NCBI GenBank assembly: GCA_964467165.1
Contig: CAYXOL010000001.1
Coordinates: 264,227 to 328,226 of the forward strand
Direction: 5' to 3'
DNA: 64,000 nucleotides
Origin: Clostridium_AD sp964467165
Lineage (GTDB): Bacteria > Bacillota > Clostridia > Clostridiales > Clostridiaceae
Of this stretch, positions 33,650 through 43,544 are shown one piece after another. The first letter of the stretch is position 1, and each line of letters begins with the position of its first letter. Made by a program: the position numbers and the translations under genes. The notes beneath the pieces were generated by a model. That model saw only the letters and a program-made list of their open reading frames with translations. It did no database searches and was not told the DNA's origin.

Positions 33650-36600
33650 ATAATATCCGCCTCTCCATGTTTTTTTGTAGTTTTCTCGCTAATTAAAGCT
33701 TCTTCAACCTCATTTGGCCATAAAGGTTTATAGAAATAATACCCCTGCACTTCATCACACATTTTTTCTTTTAAATAATTAAGCTGTTGCTCTGTTTCAA
33801 CACCTTCTGCTATTACGCTAAGATTCAGGTTTTTAGCCAATTTTATTATTATATCAGCTATTACTTTATCCTTAGTACTATTAACAATATTATCTATGAA
33901 ATGCTTATCTATTTTCAAACGATCAATAGGTAACATTGTAATTCGACTTAAAGATGAATATTCTGCACCAAAATCATCTATAGCTATTGATATACCTATT
34001 TTTTTTAGCTGGGATAAAACATTAACTATAAACTTTGACTCCTGAATCGCAATGTTTTCGGTAATTTCTAACTCCAAATATTTCGCTTCAAGCCCTGTAT
34101 CGTTTAGGACACTAATTACTTTGCTAACAAAGTTAGGATTCATCAATTGATTAACTGACACATTAACTGCTATTCTAATACATGGCAACCCCATTTCCTG
34201 CCACATCTTATTTTGAAGGCATGCCTCTATAAGTATCCACTCCCCAATAGAATTAATTAATCCTTGCTGCTCAGCTATTGGTATAAATATATCTGGGGGA
34301 ATTAATCCTAGATTTGGTTGTTGCCATCTCATTAATGCTTCTAAAGCAACTATTTTACCAGATTTAATATCTATTTGAGGCTGATACATAACCTTTAATT
34401 CATTTCGTTCCTGCGCACGATACAGATAATTAGTTAATGCTGTTGTTTTTTCTATTTCTTCTTTCATTTCTAAGGAGCAGAATAGGTGCTGATTCTTACC
34501 ATTAGCTTTTGCTTTACACATGGCAATCTCAGCATTCTTCATTAATGTTTCAGTATCTTCTCCATCAATTGGATAAACTGCAACACCAATACTTGATGTT
34601 ATATAAAATTCTTCTTCATCTATTAGTAACGGTTTACTAAACTGTTTCATAATATTAGCTATTATAACTTCAATATCCTCTTTGCATGAAATACCATTTA
34701 ACATTATAATAAATTCATCCCCTCCAAAACGTGATACTACATCTGTTTTGGGAAGACTTTTTGTTAATTCTTGTGCTACAAGCGTAAGTAATTTGTCCCC
34801 TCCATCATGTCCCATAGCATCATTTACAGCTTTAAATGAATCCAAATTCATAAAAATAATCCCGATTAATTTTTCTGGGTTTGCCGACTGAATTCCATGT
34901 TTAACTCTATCATTAAACAGTAGCCGATTTGGAATATTGGTTAACTGGTCATAATAGGCCATATGGTAAATTTTCCTCTCTGAAGCTACCCTTTTTATTG
35001 AATCAAGCATAATATTGCCTGTGATTTGCAATAGCCTAATATCATCCTCTTCCCAACTTATTCTTGAAAAAACAGAATCAATTCTTAAAAAACCTAACTG
35101 ATTTTCATTACTTGTTAAAGGCACAGCTAACATTGATTTAACGTTCTGCTTAATAAGGCATAATTTTTCTAAATTAGCTTCTTCACAAAGCATTTCTACT
35201 AAGGGTATCTGTATTACCCCCTTAGATTTAACTTGCTTCTTCCACCAGGGGTATGTTGATATTGTTGCATCCTGGATAAGTTCCTGATCTTCTTTTGCAT
35301 TTTCATTGCACCAACTTAAATAGTTTGGAAGCTCCATAGTATCATCAATTTCCATTAGAAAAATATGGCCTCTATCCGCCTTAAAAAACTCACAGATTTC
35401 TTTTAACATATAATTAACTTTTTCTTCTATATTATCATTATTTACATTAATAAAGCATGTTGAAATATTTGATACAACATCTTGATATTTAATCTTATGT
35501 GAGATTTCTTTCAATCTCAATATGTAAATTTTATTCACATAAAAAGCAATCCAAATTACTATACCAAATATTCCAAACCTTACTAAATAATCTATCATAT
35601 CAATTCTTACTACACAAAAGGGAACCTTTATACATATATATAATTGAGTCAATATCATAGAAGTTGATACCATTATTAGTAAAATAGAATTGTTAAATAA
35701 AAGTGATGTAATTACTAATATAAAAGGAAATGCCCAGATTGTTAAGGAAGCATAGGCAACAAATCTTAGCATAATCAATGGTATAACCAATGACATAAAA
35801 ATTGAATTTACAATTAGTCTAATGCCCTTGTCAATCCTTATTCTCCCTAGGATATATTGGAAAACACCCAAAAAAAATAACACTACAGAAAAAATAATAA
35901 TGTTATATATATTCTTAGTACCATTTACTACATATTGAGCTATAAAATTAAGCAGTCCTCCTACGATAAATGAAGCAGATAAATAATTGAAAATTTTAGT
36001 ACGGTAAAGGTTCGTGAGAATTGTTTCATCCTTACTAATAGTTAATTTCATAAAACCGAACAACTTTATGAGATTAAAAGCAATACTCACAGGCAATATA
36101 ATTAAAATAGGCACAATTTGAGGAATTTCAATAGATAAATATGAGTTATACAAGATCTCTATAGTCGCTGTAATTGCTATAGTAATTGCAATCGAAAATA
36201 TAATCACTTTTATTTGTGTTTTTATTTTTTTGGTGTTTGAATTATTTCTCCATCTATTAAGAAGTATTATTCCTATAACCATAGAACTTACAAAATATAA
36301 GCCATAAAATCTATCCCACGAATTATTTTTTGATGCATTAAACCATCCTAATGATGTCTTGACAAATTTATACTGTGCTGAAGACATTTCCTTAGAAACT
36401 GAAAACACATATATGTTAATAACTGCAGGTACATAAAGAAAAATATATATCCACCATCTCTTATTTAAATCTTTTGTTTCTGTTAAAAGCATAATATAAT
36501 GGAGGAAAAAACTAAACATTGAACACCAACCAATAGCCGATATCCTTCGCCAAAAAATGCATGTTGAGAGTTCTGAAGCATTTATTGAAAGAGAAAATCC

Positions 36601-36753
36601 AATACTCCAACAACCCAACAAAACACATGTTAAAAAAAACAATTTATTTATAGGGGATTCAGTATTAATATATAATGCATATAATCCCATATAAATACTA
36701 ATTATAAATGTTACAAAAAACAATACTGATAATAGCAATGGAATAGTTCCCAA
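33646..36753 (-). CDS. Membrane-bound GGDEF-EAL protein with GAF domain
   Basis: A 1035-residue c-di-GMP enzyme. Residues 1-400 contain about a dozen hydrophobic helices in two groups (a 7TM histidine-kinase-type N-terminal module and a second membrane block). A GAF-like domain spans about 425-590. GGDEF: SRFGGDEFIIML near residue 674. EAL: VALEALMRWQQP near 803, then EITEN, DDFGAEYSS (usual DDFGTGYSS), RLKIDKHFI and AEGVETEQQ. All catalytic residues of both domains look present, so it could make and degrade c-di-GMP. ATG at 36753 lacks a strong site; GGTGATG lies upstream. It overlaps the DUF89 gene by 4 bp. Confidence 0.9.
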   Translation of the reverse strand: MGTIPLLLSVLFFVTFIISIYMGLYALYINTESPINKLFFLTCVLLGCWSIGFSLSINASELSTCIFWRRISAIGWCSMFSFFLHYIMLLTETKDLNKRWWIYIFLYVPAVINIYVFSVSKEMSSAQYKFVKTSLGWFNASKNNSWDRFYGLYFVSSMVIGIILLNRWRNNSNTKKIKTQIKVIIFSIAITIAITATIEILYNSYLSIEIPQIVPILIILPVSIAFNLIKLFGFMKLTISKDETILTNLYRTKIFNYLSASFIVGGLLNFIAQYVVNGTKNIYNIIIFSVVLFFLGVFQYILGRIRIDKGIRLIVNSIFMSLVIPLIMLRFVAYASLTIWAFPFILVITSLLFNNSILLIMVSTSMILTQLYICIKVPFCVVRIDMIDYLVRFGIFGIVIWIAFYVNKIYILRLKEISHKIKYQDVVSNISTCFINVNNDNIEEKVNYMLKEICEFFKADRGHIFLMEIDDTMELPNYLSWCNENAKEDQELIQDATISTYPWWKKQVKSKGVIQIPLVEMLCEEANLEKLCLIKQNVKSMLAVPLTSNENQLGFLRIDSVFSRISWEEDDIRLLQITGNIMLDSIKRVASERKIYHMAYYDQLTNIPNRLLFNDRVKHGIQSANPEKLIGIIFMNLDSFKAVNDAMGHDGGDKLLTLVAQELTKSLPKTDVVSRFGGDEFIIMLNGISCKEDIEVIIANIMKQFSKPLLIDEEEFYITSSIGVAVYPIDGEDTETLMKNAEIAMCKAKANGKNQHLFCSLEMKEEIEKTTALTNYLYRAQERNELKVMYQPQIDIKSGKIVALEALMRWQQPNLGLIPPDIFIPIAEQQGLINSIGEWILIEACLQNKMWQEMGLPCIRIAVNVSVNQLMNPNFVSKVISVLNDTGLEAKYLELEITENIAIQESKFIVNVLSQLKKIGISIAIDDFGAEYSSLSRITMLPIDRLKIDKHFIDNIVNSTKDKVIADIIIKLAKNLNLSVIAEGVETEQQLNYLKEKMCDEVQGYYFYKPLWPNEVEEALISEKTTKKHGEADII

Positions 36754-36937
36754 CTTGTTTCATCACCTTCATTTTAAAATTTATATTTTTTAATAATATA
36801 TTATGACCACTTTCTACAACTTTACCATATAATTGACAAAATTACAAATTCTCTAATAGAATATCAGAGCTGAAGCATGAAGCCGCCATTTCCCAATTAG
36901 AAAATTACAAGTTAATTATTGTTAGCAGACATTAAAA

Positions 36938-36964
36938 GGGAGGTTTATTAAATATAAACCTCCC
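36938..36964 (-). terminator. Intrinsic terminator of the M3 peptidase gene
   Basis: GGGAGGTTTA (36938-36947) pairs with TAAACCTCCC (36955-36964) and is followed on the minus strand by TTTTAATG. It separates the peptidase gene from the GGDEF-EAL gene. Confidence 0.75.
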
Positions 36965-37005
36965 CTTAACCCTTACTTATATAACAAGATACAAGGTTGA
37001 ATTAA

Positions 37006-38976
37006 TTATTTTATTTTGCCTTGTTTTTTAAGAATAGTTTCCATTTCATCTACATATTGTCCAAATTCAATTAATAGGTTATCTATTGAAGTTGTTTTTG
37101 TTGGATCAACTCCTGCTTTTTTTAGAGCATCAACAGGGTATACTGAAGACCCTGCTTTTAAGAAATTCAAATAATTATTAACAGCATTTTTATCTTTTCC
37201 ATCAAGTATATTTTTAACTATTTCATTAGAAGCAGCCATAGAAGTAGCATATTTGTAAACATAGAAGTTGCTATAAAAATGTGGTATTTTAGCCCATCCG
37301 ATACTTGCTTCATCATCTAATAAAAAGGTATCACCGTTGTATTTAACTTGTAAGTCACCATATATTTGGCTTAAAGACTTAGCTGATAAAGGTTCTCCTG
37401 CCTCCATTTTTTCATGTACTATTTTTTCAAATTCTGAGAACATTACTTGAGTGTATACAGTTCCTTTAATATTATCAACTAATTGGTTTAATAAATATAA
37501 TTTTTCATCATCACTTTTAGCATTTTTCATTAGATATTTTGTCATTATTAATTCATTAGCAGTTGAAGCTACTTCTGCAGTAAATATAGGAGTATTTGAG
37601 TTCCTATATGTTTGAGCCTTTTGTGCATAAACAGCATTTACAGCATGACCCATTTCATGAGCTGTTGTTGACATTGCATCTAAAGAATTATCATAGTTTA
37701 AAAGTATAAAAGGATGTACTCCATCAAGTCCCAAATTATACCCACCTGTTGTTTTACCTTTTGATTCATAAACATCTATCCATCTATTATCAAAACCCTG
37801 TTTTACTATAGCTAAATATTCATTTCCAAGTGGTTTTAATCCTTCTAAAATCATAGGCTTAGCTTCTTCATAGGGAACTGTTAATTTAAAATCACCAACT
37901 AATGGAGTATATAAATCATAGGCATGAAGGTTATCAACATTCATAACCTTTTTTCTTAAATCCATATATTTATGAAGTGGCTTCATGTTATTATTAACAG
38001 CTTTAACTAAATTTTCATAAACTTCTTTTGGGATACTATCCTGTGAAAGGGATGCTTCAAGAGAAGATTTATATTTTCTAGATTTAGCTAGAAAAATGTC
38101 CTTCTTTACAGAAGATAAGTAAATAGAAGCAAAGGTATTTTGAAATTCTTCTAGGCTCTTACCATTAGCTTCAAAAGCGGTTTTTCTTAATTCTCTATCT
38201 TTACCATCAAGTATGTTTGAATATGCCACTGGAGTTAATTCTAAATCTTTTCCATCTTTATCCTTTATAACTGGTTTTTTCATATCTGCATTTTTTAATT
38301 TACTGAAAATTTCTTCTGGAGAATTAGCAAATTCTGAAGCATTAGCCAGTATATCTTCCTCTGCAGTTGATAGAGTATGTTCCTTTTGTTTCACTAAAAC
38401 ATCTATAAAATGAGCATAATCTTTTAAAATAGGATTTGCTACAAGTTTTTTTAATGAATCAGTATTTTGGGCTAATAGTTCAGGTGTAAAAAAAGTTACA
38501 AGTTGCCCATACTCTCCATAAACACTTTCAGCTTTAGCTTTTAGCTCTGTAGCCTCAGTATCTCCTTGATCTAAATCACCCTTAAATCCAGCATACCAAT
38601 AAACTTTATCTATAATACTTGATGCTTGGTCATCCAACTTCAAAAACTCCAGTAATTTTTTAGGATCATTTAGTTTTCCTTTATAATTTTTGAATTTAGG
38701 GAAATATTCTTTTTCTAATTTTTCAATATCTTTTTCCCATGCTTGAACATTTGGATAAATATCTTCTAAATTCCATTTGTACTTGTCATCAATTTTTTCT
38801 GGTGTTACTGATGTTGCTGGTGTTGTTGCTGGTGTTGTTACAGCCTGCATATCCTTTGCATAAATTGCTGAATGCCCCCCATTTAAACTAACTATTGCAG
38901 AAACATTAATTGACGCAGTCATAAACACCCCAACAGCCAAAGCTGCTACAATAATTTTCTTTCTAGAATTTAACAT
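37006..38976 (-). CDS. pepF: Exported oligoendopeptidase F-like M3 metallopeptidase
   Basis: A 656-residue zinc peptidase cleaving medium-length oligopeptides. The catalytic motif STTAHEMGHAVNAVY sits near residue 438, with the third ligand Glu in FTAEVASTANE further on. PepF family features include the N-terminal YKWNLEDIYPNVQAWEKDI and KYNGDTFLLDDEASIGWAKI near the C-terminus. Unlike cytosolic PepF (about 600 residues), it begins with a signal peptide (basic MLNSRKK, hydrophobic stretch, ANA-like cleavage region near residue 28) and a short TPATTPATS linker, so it probably acts outside the cell. Monocistronic, own terminator, AGGGGGC site before ATG 38976. Confidence 0.92.
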   Translation of the reverse strand: MLNSRKKIIVAALAVGVFMTASINVSAIVSLNGGHSAIYAKDMQAVTTPATTPATSVTPEKIDDKYKWNLEDIYPNVQAWEKDIEKLEKEYFPKFKNYKGKLNDPKKLLEFLKLDDQASSIIDKVYWYAGFKGDLDQGDTEATELKAKAESVYGEYGQLVTFFTPELLAQNTDSLKKLVANPILKDYAHFIDVLVKQKEHTLSTAEEDILANASEFANSPEEIFSKLKNADMKKPVIKDKDGKDLELTPVAYSNILDGKDRELRKTAFEANGKSLEEFQNTFASIYLSSVKKDIFLAKSRKYKSSLEASLSQDSIPKEVYENLVKAVNNNMKPLHKYMDLRKKVMNVDNLHAYDLYTPLVGDFKLTVPYEEAKPMILEGLKPLGNEYLAIVKQGFDNRWIDVYESKGKTTGGYNLGLDGVHPFILLNYDNSLDAMSTTAHEMGHAVNAVYAQKAQTYRNSNTPIFTAEVASTANELIMTKYLMKNAKSDDEKLYLLNQLVDNIKGTVYTQVMFSEFEKIVHEKMEAGEPLSAKSLSQIYGDLQVKYNGDTFLLDDEASIGWAKIPHFYSNFYVYKYATSMAASNEIVKNILDGKDKNAVNNYLNFLKAGSSVYPVDALKKAGVDPTKTTSIDNLLIEFGQYVDEMETILKKQGKIK

Positions 38977-39069
38977 AATATAGCCCCCTATATAATTCCA
39001 TTAATATGTAAATTTAGCATATTAATATTTACATACAATTATATACTATATTTACATTTATTTCAACGA

Positions 39070-41031
39070 TTAAAATAACTGAATAACCTTAGATCCACAA
39101 CATTTTTTATATTTTTTACCACTTCCACATATACAAGGGTCGTTTCTTCCTATCTTAGGAGTAGAAGTATTATTATCTTCTGAGTTTAATTCGTTTAACG
39201 TATATCCTTTTAATCTCCAAAGTCTAGTGTTATTTATAAAACTATTGATTTCTGCTAATAATTTTTGAAGATCATTTCCACTTACATCTCTAAGTGTATC
39301 CATGATATTCTCTATTACCTCTTCTTTATCATTTTCTTGAATATCATCATATAAATTAATTATAATCATTTCAATCTGTGTATCTTCTATTTCCCAATTA
39401 TTCTTTAAATACTTTTTTAATCTCATGCTTATTTTATTTTCAATTAAATATTCTTCATTGGCAGCTTCGAGCAGTTCATCCTTTTTTATAATACAGAACT
39501 CCCTATCACTTGAAATCTTCTCTCTTGTATTGATAATACTTACAATATCTTCTAGCGGAGCCATTATACTACTAGCTATAATTCCTTGTACTATATACTC
39601 CCCATAATAATCTGCACCACTTACAATTATTCCGTAAATATCAGTTTTATCTAAAGAATAGTCAACATAATTATGGAGCATTTTTTTAAAATCATTCATG
39701 AATAATACGCCATAATTATAGGTCATTCCCCATAATAGCTTTACTAGTTCCGTATTTTTAGCGAGTTTTTCTCTATACTCATCATTATCTAAGGATTTTA
39801 TAGCATTTATTGTTTCATTTGGCATAATTAAATATATACCATCTTCCCCCATAGCTGCAAATACAAATCCGTATTCTAAAAAATATTCTGGATTTGATGT
39901 GAAATTATGATCTTCAAAGGATATATACCCCTGTCTATCAGCCATATTTTTTAAAAATTCAAACCTTTCACTATCAATTAAATATAGTGCCTGCGTTATT
40001 TTCTCTTCATATACCTCTAAAAGTCTTTCTACTAATTGACCTTTATTAAGCTTAGATACCCTCGTGGTATTTAATATAGATGCTGTTTTTAATAATTCAG
40101 TTTTGGTATTACATTCTAATAATTCTCTTAAATCCTGTGTAAACTTACCTCTTTTTACTCTATTAAACATTTGCTTTGCTTTGTTTTCAATTTCTAAATC
40201 TATATCATTCATTGCGCTATGCAAAAGGGAATCAAAGTCACCTTCATAATCATATGTATCAAACTCATCATCCTCTATAAATGGAACTATATTCTTCTGC
40301 CCTTTTGTCTTAAATTTTTTAAACTTGAAATTATTTCCTGGCAAGTACTGTTTTTCTGTATCTCTGTCTCCTTCATATCCACAAACTCCATCTCTAGGTG
40401 AATTTGTATATTCAGGTACATATACCATATCAGTATCAGTATCTTCATCTATACACCCTTCACAAAAAAACTTTTCTTCTTCATAATCGAAGTACTCTGC
40501 CTTTTTATTACAATTCGCACAAAAATTTTGTATTTCTTCATTTCTAGCTAATATTTCTATTTCACTATGTTTTTCCCCTATTAAATACTCATCTATAACT
40601 TCAAGTTTTAATGTAGTAGTAGAACCAAAATCATAGTCATATCTAAATTTATCCCCTACAGAAATTACCTGTCTCAATTTGAAATCCATTGTTTCGCCCT
40701 GAGAAAAAAAATCAGAATATACCTCCACTTCAGAATCATAATTTACATCACCTATAATGAAACTGCTTAAGTGTCCGCAACATTCCAACCAAATATCTCT
40801 TAAAAAACTATCCAAATTCTTTAAAGTTAAATCTATATCTATAGCTATATACAAACAATACTCTTTTGATCCATACTGTGGAACTATAGACAAAATATAT
40901 TGACTCTTAGTCTTTTTAGAACTGGCCATATCTTCTTCTATCTTTTGTTTTCTAACTTTACAACCTTTAACATGCCTTTTAACAGTTCTTTCTGATAATT
41001 CCTCATTGCAATAATAACATTTACATTTCAA
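39070..41031 (-). CDS. SEC-C protein with zinc finger and pRiA4b ORF-3-like domain
   Basis: A 653-residue soluble protein. Ends in the SEC-C zinc motif GRNDPCICGSGKKYKKCCG, as at the C-terminus of SecA. The N-terminus has a C2HC finger (C5, C8, H20, C24). Residues about 42-160 resemble the plasmid pRiA4b ORF-3 family (KLRQVISVGDKFRYDYDFGS). A zinc ribbon follows near 170-195 (FCANCNKK ... FFCEGC), then an acidic stretch and a SAP-like helix pair (LNKGQLVERLLEVYEEKI). The combination suggests a nucleic-acid or ribosome/translocon-associated adaptor; function unknown. Start appears to be TTG at 41031 behind GGAGAAG. Monocistronic. Confidence 0.8.
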   Translation of the reverse strand: MKCKCYYCNEELSERTVKRHVKGCKVRKQKIEEDMASSKKTKSQYILSIVPQYGSKEYCLYIAIDIDLTLKNLDSFLRDIWLECCGHLSSFIIGDVNYDSEVEVYSDFFSQGETMDFKLRQVISVGDKFRYDYDFGSTTTLKLEVIDEYLIGEKHSEIEILARNEEIQNFCANCNKKAEYFDYEEEKFFCEGCIDEDTDTDMVYVPEYTNSPRDGVCGYEGDRDTEKQYLPGNNFKFKKFKTKGQKNIVPFIEDDEFDTYDYEGDFDSLLHSAMNDIDLEIENKAKQMFNRVKRGKFTQDLRELLECNTKTELLKTASILNTTRVSKLNKGQLVERLLEVYEEKITQALYLIDSERFEFLKNMADRQGYISFEDHNFTSNPEYFLEYGFVFAAMGEDGIYLIMPNETINAIKSLDNDEYREKLAKNTELVKLLWGMTYNYGVLFMNDFKKMLHNYVDYSLDKTDIYGIIVSGADYYGEYIVQGIIASSIMAPLEDIVSIINTREKISSDREFCIIKKDELLEAANEEYLIENKISMRLKKYLKNNWEIEDTQIEMIIINLYDDIQENDKEEVIENIMDTLRDVSGNDLQKLLAEINSFINNTRLWRLKGYTLNELNSEDNNTSTPKIGRNDPCICGSGKKYKKCCGSKVIQLF

Positions 41032-41227
41032 AGCTTATCTTCTCCATTTCTTTTTCCTAAATTTCATAATACTATATTATCTATTATGAATTATACACTA
41101 AAAGGTTTATATTTTAAATTATTAACTAACTTTTAAATTTTATAACAGCTTTAAGTTCTTATTTATTCCTTGACTTGCAAAGGATTATAGAAGCATCTTA
41201 CCCCTTAAGGGCTTAATTATACTATGC

Positions 41228-42481
41228 TTATATCTTAACCTTAGAAATCAAGCGTTCCAAATAAACGGACTTCAACTGTTTACTGGCCATAGCTTGCTTA
41301 ATAGGAGGAAGCTTTAAAATTGCAGAAAGCACCGCTGCCATAGCTCTGTGGCTTCCCAGGGCTTGATTATCAAAAATTAAATTTTGAAGAGTTCCTTTTT
41401 CTATGGCCATGAGTACTATTCTATGTACTGAATTTACTGGAGTTATAATCTTCTCCTTGCGGCTTTCTAAGTGCATGCTTTTCTTAAAGCAAGACCTTAC
41501 ACAAACACCACACCCAAGACAGATATCTTCATTTATCACCACGCCTGTATCATTCTTCTCAATGGCTCCTATAGGGCAAACTGTGACGCATCTTCCACAG
41601 CTATTGCAGCTTTCATTATTCACTTTAGGTATAAAGGCCGTTGTTTGAACTGGATGGAGCATACCAAATTTACGTGCAGCAACCATTGCCTCACAGCAGC
41701 ACCCACAACAATTACATATGAAGGAAACTCCCTCACGAACATTCTCTCCACATTGTACCAAATTATTTTCATAAGCCTTGTGAAGAAGCTCAAGGCCTTC
41801 AGATACTTCAACCTGCCTAGCATAATTATGCTTAATTAAGGAGGAAGCTGTTCCATTAAGAGTCATACAAATATCCATTGGTGCGTCACAGGCTTTTCCT
41901 ACATGATGCATTTTATGTCTACAATAGCAACTGCTTATACCAATAGATGAGGCAGTCTTTATAATGTGACTAGCCCTTTGAAAGTCAAGTATCTGAACTT
42001 CATTATCGTTAGTAAGAACCTCTTCCTGAACAAACACCCTTCCCAGTTTAGTTTCAGTGCTGAAAAATAGCTCTTTTACGAAATCCTCTTCAACGTTTAA
42101 ATATTGGTAATAAAGCTCCCCAAGAAGTTTTTGATCTACATCTCCTCTGGTTCTCATCATAGAAAATTCAAAGAACCCAGCCATAGGAGGGGGAAGCACA
42201 TATTCTTGAGTTCCATCATGGTCAAGATCTAAAAGTATAGCTCTACTTGCAAGTTCATCTAATATTTTATGAGCAGCAGTCTCATCCATATTCCACACCT
42301 TACTTGCCGTTTTGGCTGTAAATGGCCTTATAGGAAGTTGTGCCACTAGTGTAGCTTCCTTTTCGCTAAATAAAATTCCCAATATTTTATTTAATGTTTC
42401 TGAAGGATGTGCACCTTGAGGAAACCTATTTATTCTATCCTCCAAACTTTTATACGCTGACTTACCTACTATATGAGACAT
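41228..42481 (-). CDS. 4Fe-4S ferredoxin-type protein with N-terminal winged helix
   Basis: About 417 residues. The first ~110 residues resemble a winged helix (AKTASKVWNMDETAAHKILD followed by a basic strand region). A middle region contains many Cys, including SSCYCRHKMHHVGKACD and FICNCCGCCCEAM. The C-terminal third has two ferredoxin motifs, CNSCGRCVTVCPIGAI and CLGCGVCVRSCFKKS, so at least two 4Fe-4S clusters. Similar clostridial proteins are annotated as 4Fe-4S binding proteins of unknown role, possibly electron transfer or redox sensing. ATG at 42481 is preferred, with GGGTGG upstream; an ATG 15 bp earlier has no site. Confidence 0.82.
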   Translation of the reverse strand: MSHIVGKSAYKSLEDRINRFPQGAHPSETLNKILGILFSEKEATLVAQLPIRPFTAKTASKVWNMDETAAHKILDELASRAILLDLDHDGTQEYVLPPPMAGFFEFSMMRTRGDVDQKLLGELYYQYLNVEEDFVKELFFSTETKLGRVFVQEEVLTNDNEVQILDFQRASHIIKTASSIGISSCYCRHKMHHVGKACDAPMDICMTLNGTASSLIKHNYARQVEVSEGLELLHKAYENNLVQCGENVREGVSFICNCCGCCCEAMVAARKFGMLHPVQTTAFIPKVNNESCNSCGRCVTVCPIGAIEKNDTGVVINEDICLGCGVCVRSCFKKSMHLESRKEKIITPVNSVHRIVLMAIEKGTLQNLIFDNQALGSHRAMAAVLSAILKLPPIKQAMASKQLKSVYLERLISKVKI

Positions 42482-42522
42482 TACCTCACCACCCATTATT
42501 TTATTTTTTACCTTTTATGTTA

Positions 42523-42612
42523 TTAAATATTTTCTACAAACTGAATTTTTGCTCCAATTGGATCTAATATGTAAAAAAATTTGGTATGTGGATTAGGTTG
42601 AAATGGCCCCAC
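42523..42612 (-). pseudogene. C-terminal fragment of a VOC/glyoxalase-family gene
   Basis: Directly after the MazG stop a 29-codon frame reads FQPNPHTKFFYILDPIGAKI followed by QFVENI and TAA. FYILDPxGxKIQFVE is the characteristic last strand of vicinal-oxygen-chelate (glyoxalase/bleomycin resistance) proteins, including the metal Glu. Everything upstream has been lost. Confidence 0.6.
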
Positions 42613-42614
42613 CC

Positions 42615-42962
42615 CTAAAGATCATTATACTTATTTGCATTCCCCTTACATTTATCAACCGGATATTTTATTCCATTTTTTATAAGTTTCTTTTCAATAA
42701 CCTCAATTAAGTCAATTCCCAATTCACTGCACAATAATAATAAATAGTTACCTATATCTGCTATTTCTTCTTCAACACCTTCTCTGTAATCACCACTAAG
42801 TAGCTCATCAATTTGATTATTGTCTTTCCACTGAAAACATTCTAGTAATTCACTTGCTTCGATACTTAATGATATTGCTAAATCTTTAGGATTATGAAAT
42901 TGTTTCCAATCTCTTGCTTCACTAAATTCAACAATAGTTTTTGTTAAATTTTCTAATCTCAT
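42615..42962 (-). CDS. MazG-like nucleotide pyrophosphohydrolase
   Basis: About 115 residues, the size of single-domain MazG/RS21-C6-type enzymes that hydrolyse non-canonical or excess NTPs/dNTPs to monophosphates. Metal-binding acidic motifs are EASELLECFQW and EEEIADIGNYLLLL (ExxE...ExxD pattern), and the N-terminal ARDWKQFHNPKDLAISLS is the usual entry helix. I place the start at ATG 42962 behind GGGAGG; the frame extends upstream by 27 bp, but that region contains the site itself. Likely a house-cleaning enzyme. It abuts a VOC remnant downstream. Confidence 0.88.
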   Translation of the reverse strand: MRLENLTKTIVEFSEARDWKQFHNPKDLAISLSIEASELLECFQWKDNNQIDELLSGDYREGVEEEIADIGNYLLLLCSELGIDLIEVIEKKLIKNGIKYPVDKCKGNANKYNDL

Positions 42963-43385
42963 GCTCAATTTACCTCCCATAACAAACAATTAATTTACAG
43001 AAATTTTTATTTAATTTAGAGGAAATTTCATTATTCATTTGATTTTTCGTAGCTTTTACTATGAAAAGTTTCATTTGCTATCCAATTTATAACACATATA
43101 ATGAAATTGTATCAAATAGCACAAAAGACACTTCCCTAAAATGAATAAGGGAGATGCCTAAAGTGTATAATAATAGTATATATAGCTTTACAACCATTGT
43201 CAACATTGTTAGAATGATTCCATTACTTTGGGGCTCCCTCATAATATGATATGCATTACAATAAGTAATCGTTATTTGAAAGTAAAAAATATTGACCAAT
43301 GACTTAACTTTATTATATTTAATTTAATGTAGCAAAATTACTAATTAGAAGTATCCATTGGAAACTATTATGCGGAGGTTTATTG

Positions 43386-43463
43386 ATGAAAAGCGAAAAA
43401 AATCAGTTGTTACCACAGCAACGTGAAGAACTGCTTTTAAATCTGCTCTTTTGCAGGCGTTAA
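43386..43463 (+). pseudogene. Possible 5' fragment of a DUF4256-type gene
   Basis: MKSEKNQLLPQQREELL followed by divergent residues and a stop after 25 codons. QQREELL at this position resembles the N-terminus of DUF4256 proteins. Too short to be sure. The rest of 42990-43544 holds a small hairpin near 43130 and promoter-like sequence, but no other gene I can support. Confidence 0.25.
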
Positions 43464-43485
43464 TTTGCATACCTGTGAAGCAAAG

Positions 43486-43514
43486 AACATTTTCTAAACA
43501 TACATCATATGATA
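43486..43514 (+). promoter_or_regulatory. SigK-like promoter of the cupin gene
   Basis: AAC at 43486-43488 and CATATGATA at 43506-43514 fit the late mother-cell SigK pattern AC-N17-CATAnnnTA. The start site would be about 24 bp before the ATG. A match of the same type precedes the ferritin-like gene. Confidence 0.5.
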
Positions 43515-43544
43515 ATTTTATAATACTATAAAAGGAATAGAAAT

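Noticed and set aside
43337..43348. Half of the MarR palindrome (ATTACTAATTAG) upstream of the cupin gene
   Set aside because: The right half is degenerate and it lies 200 bp from the start; mentioned only as context for the MarR finding.
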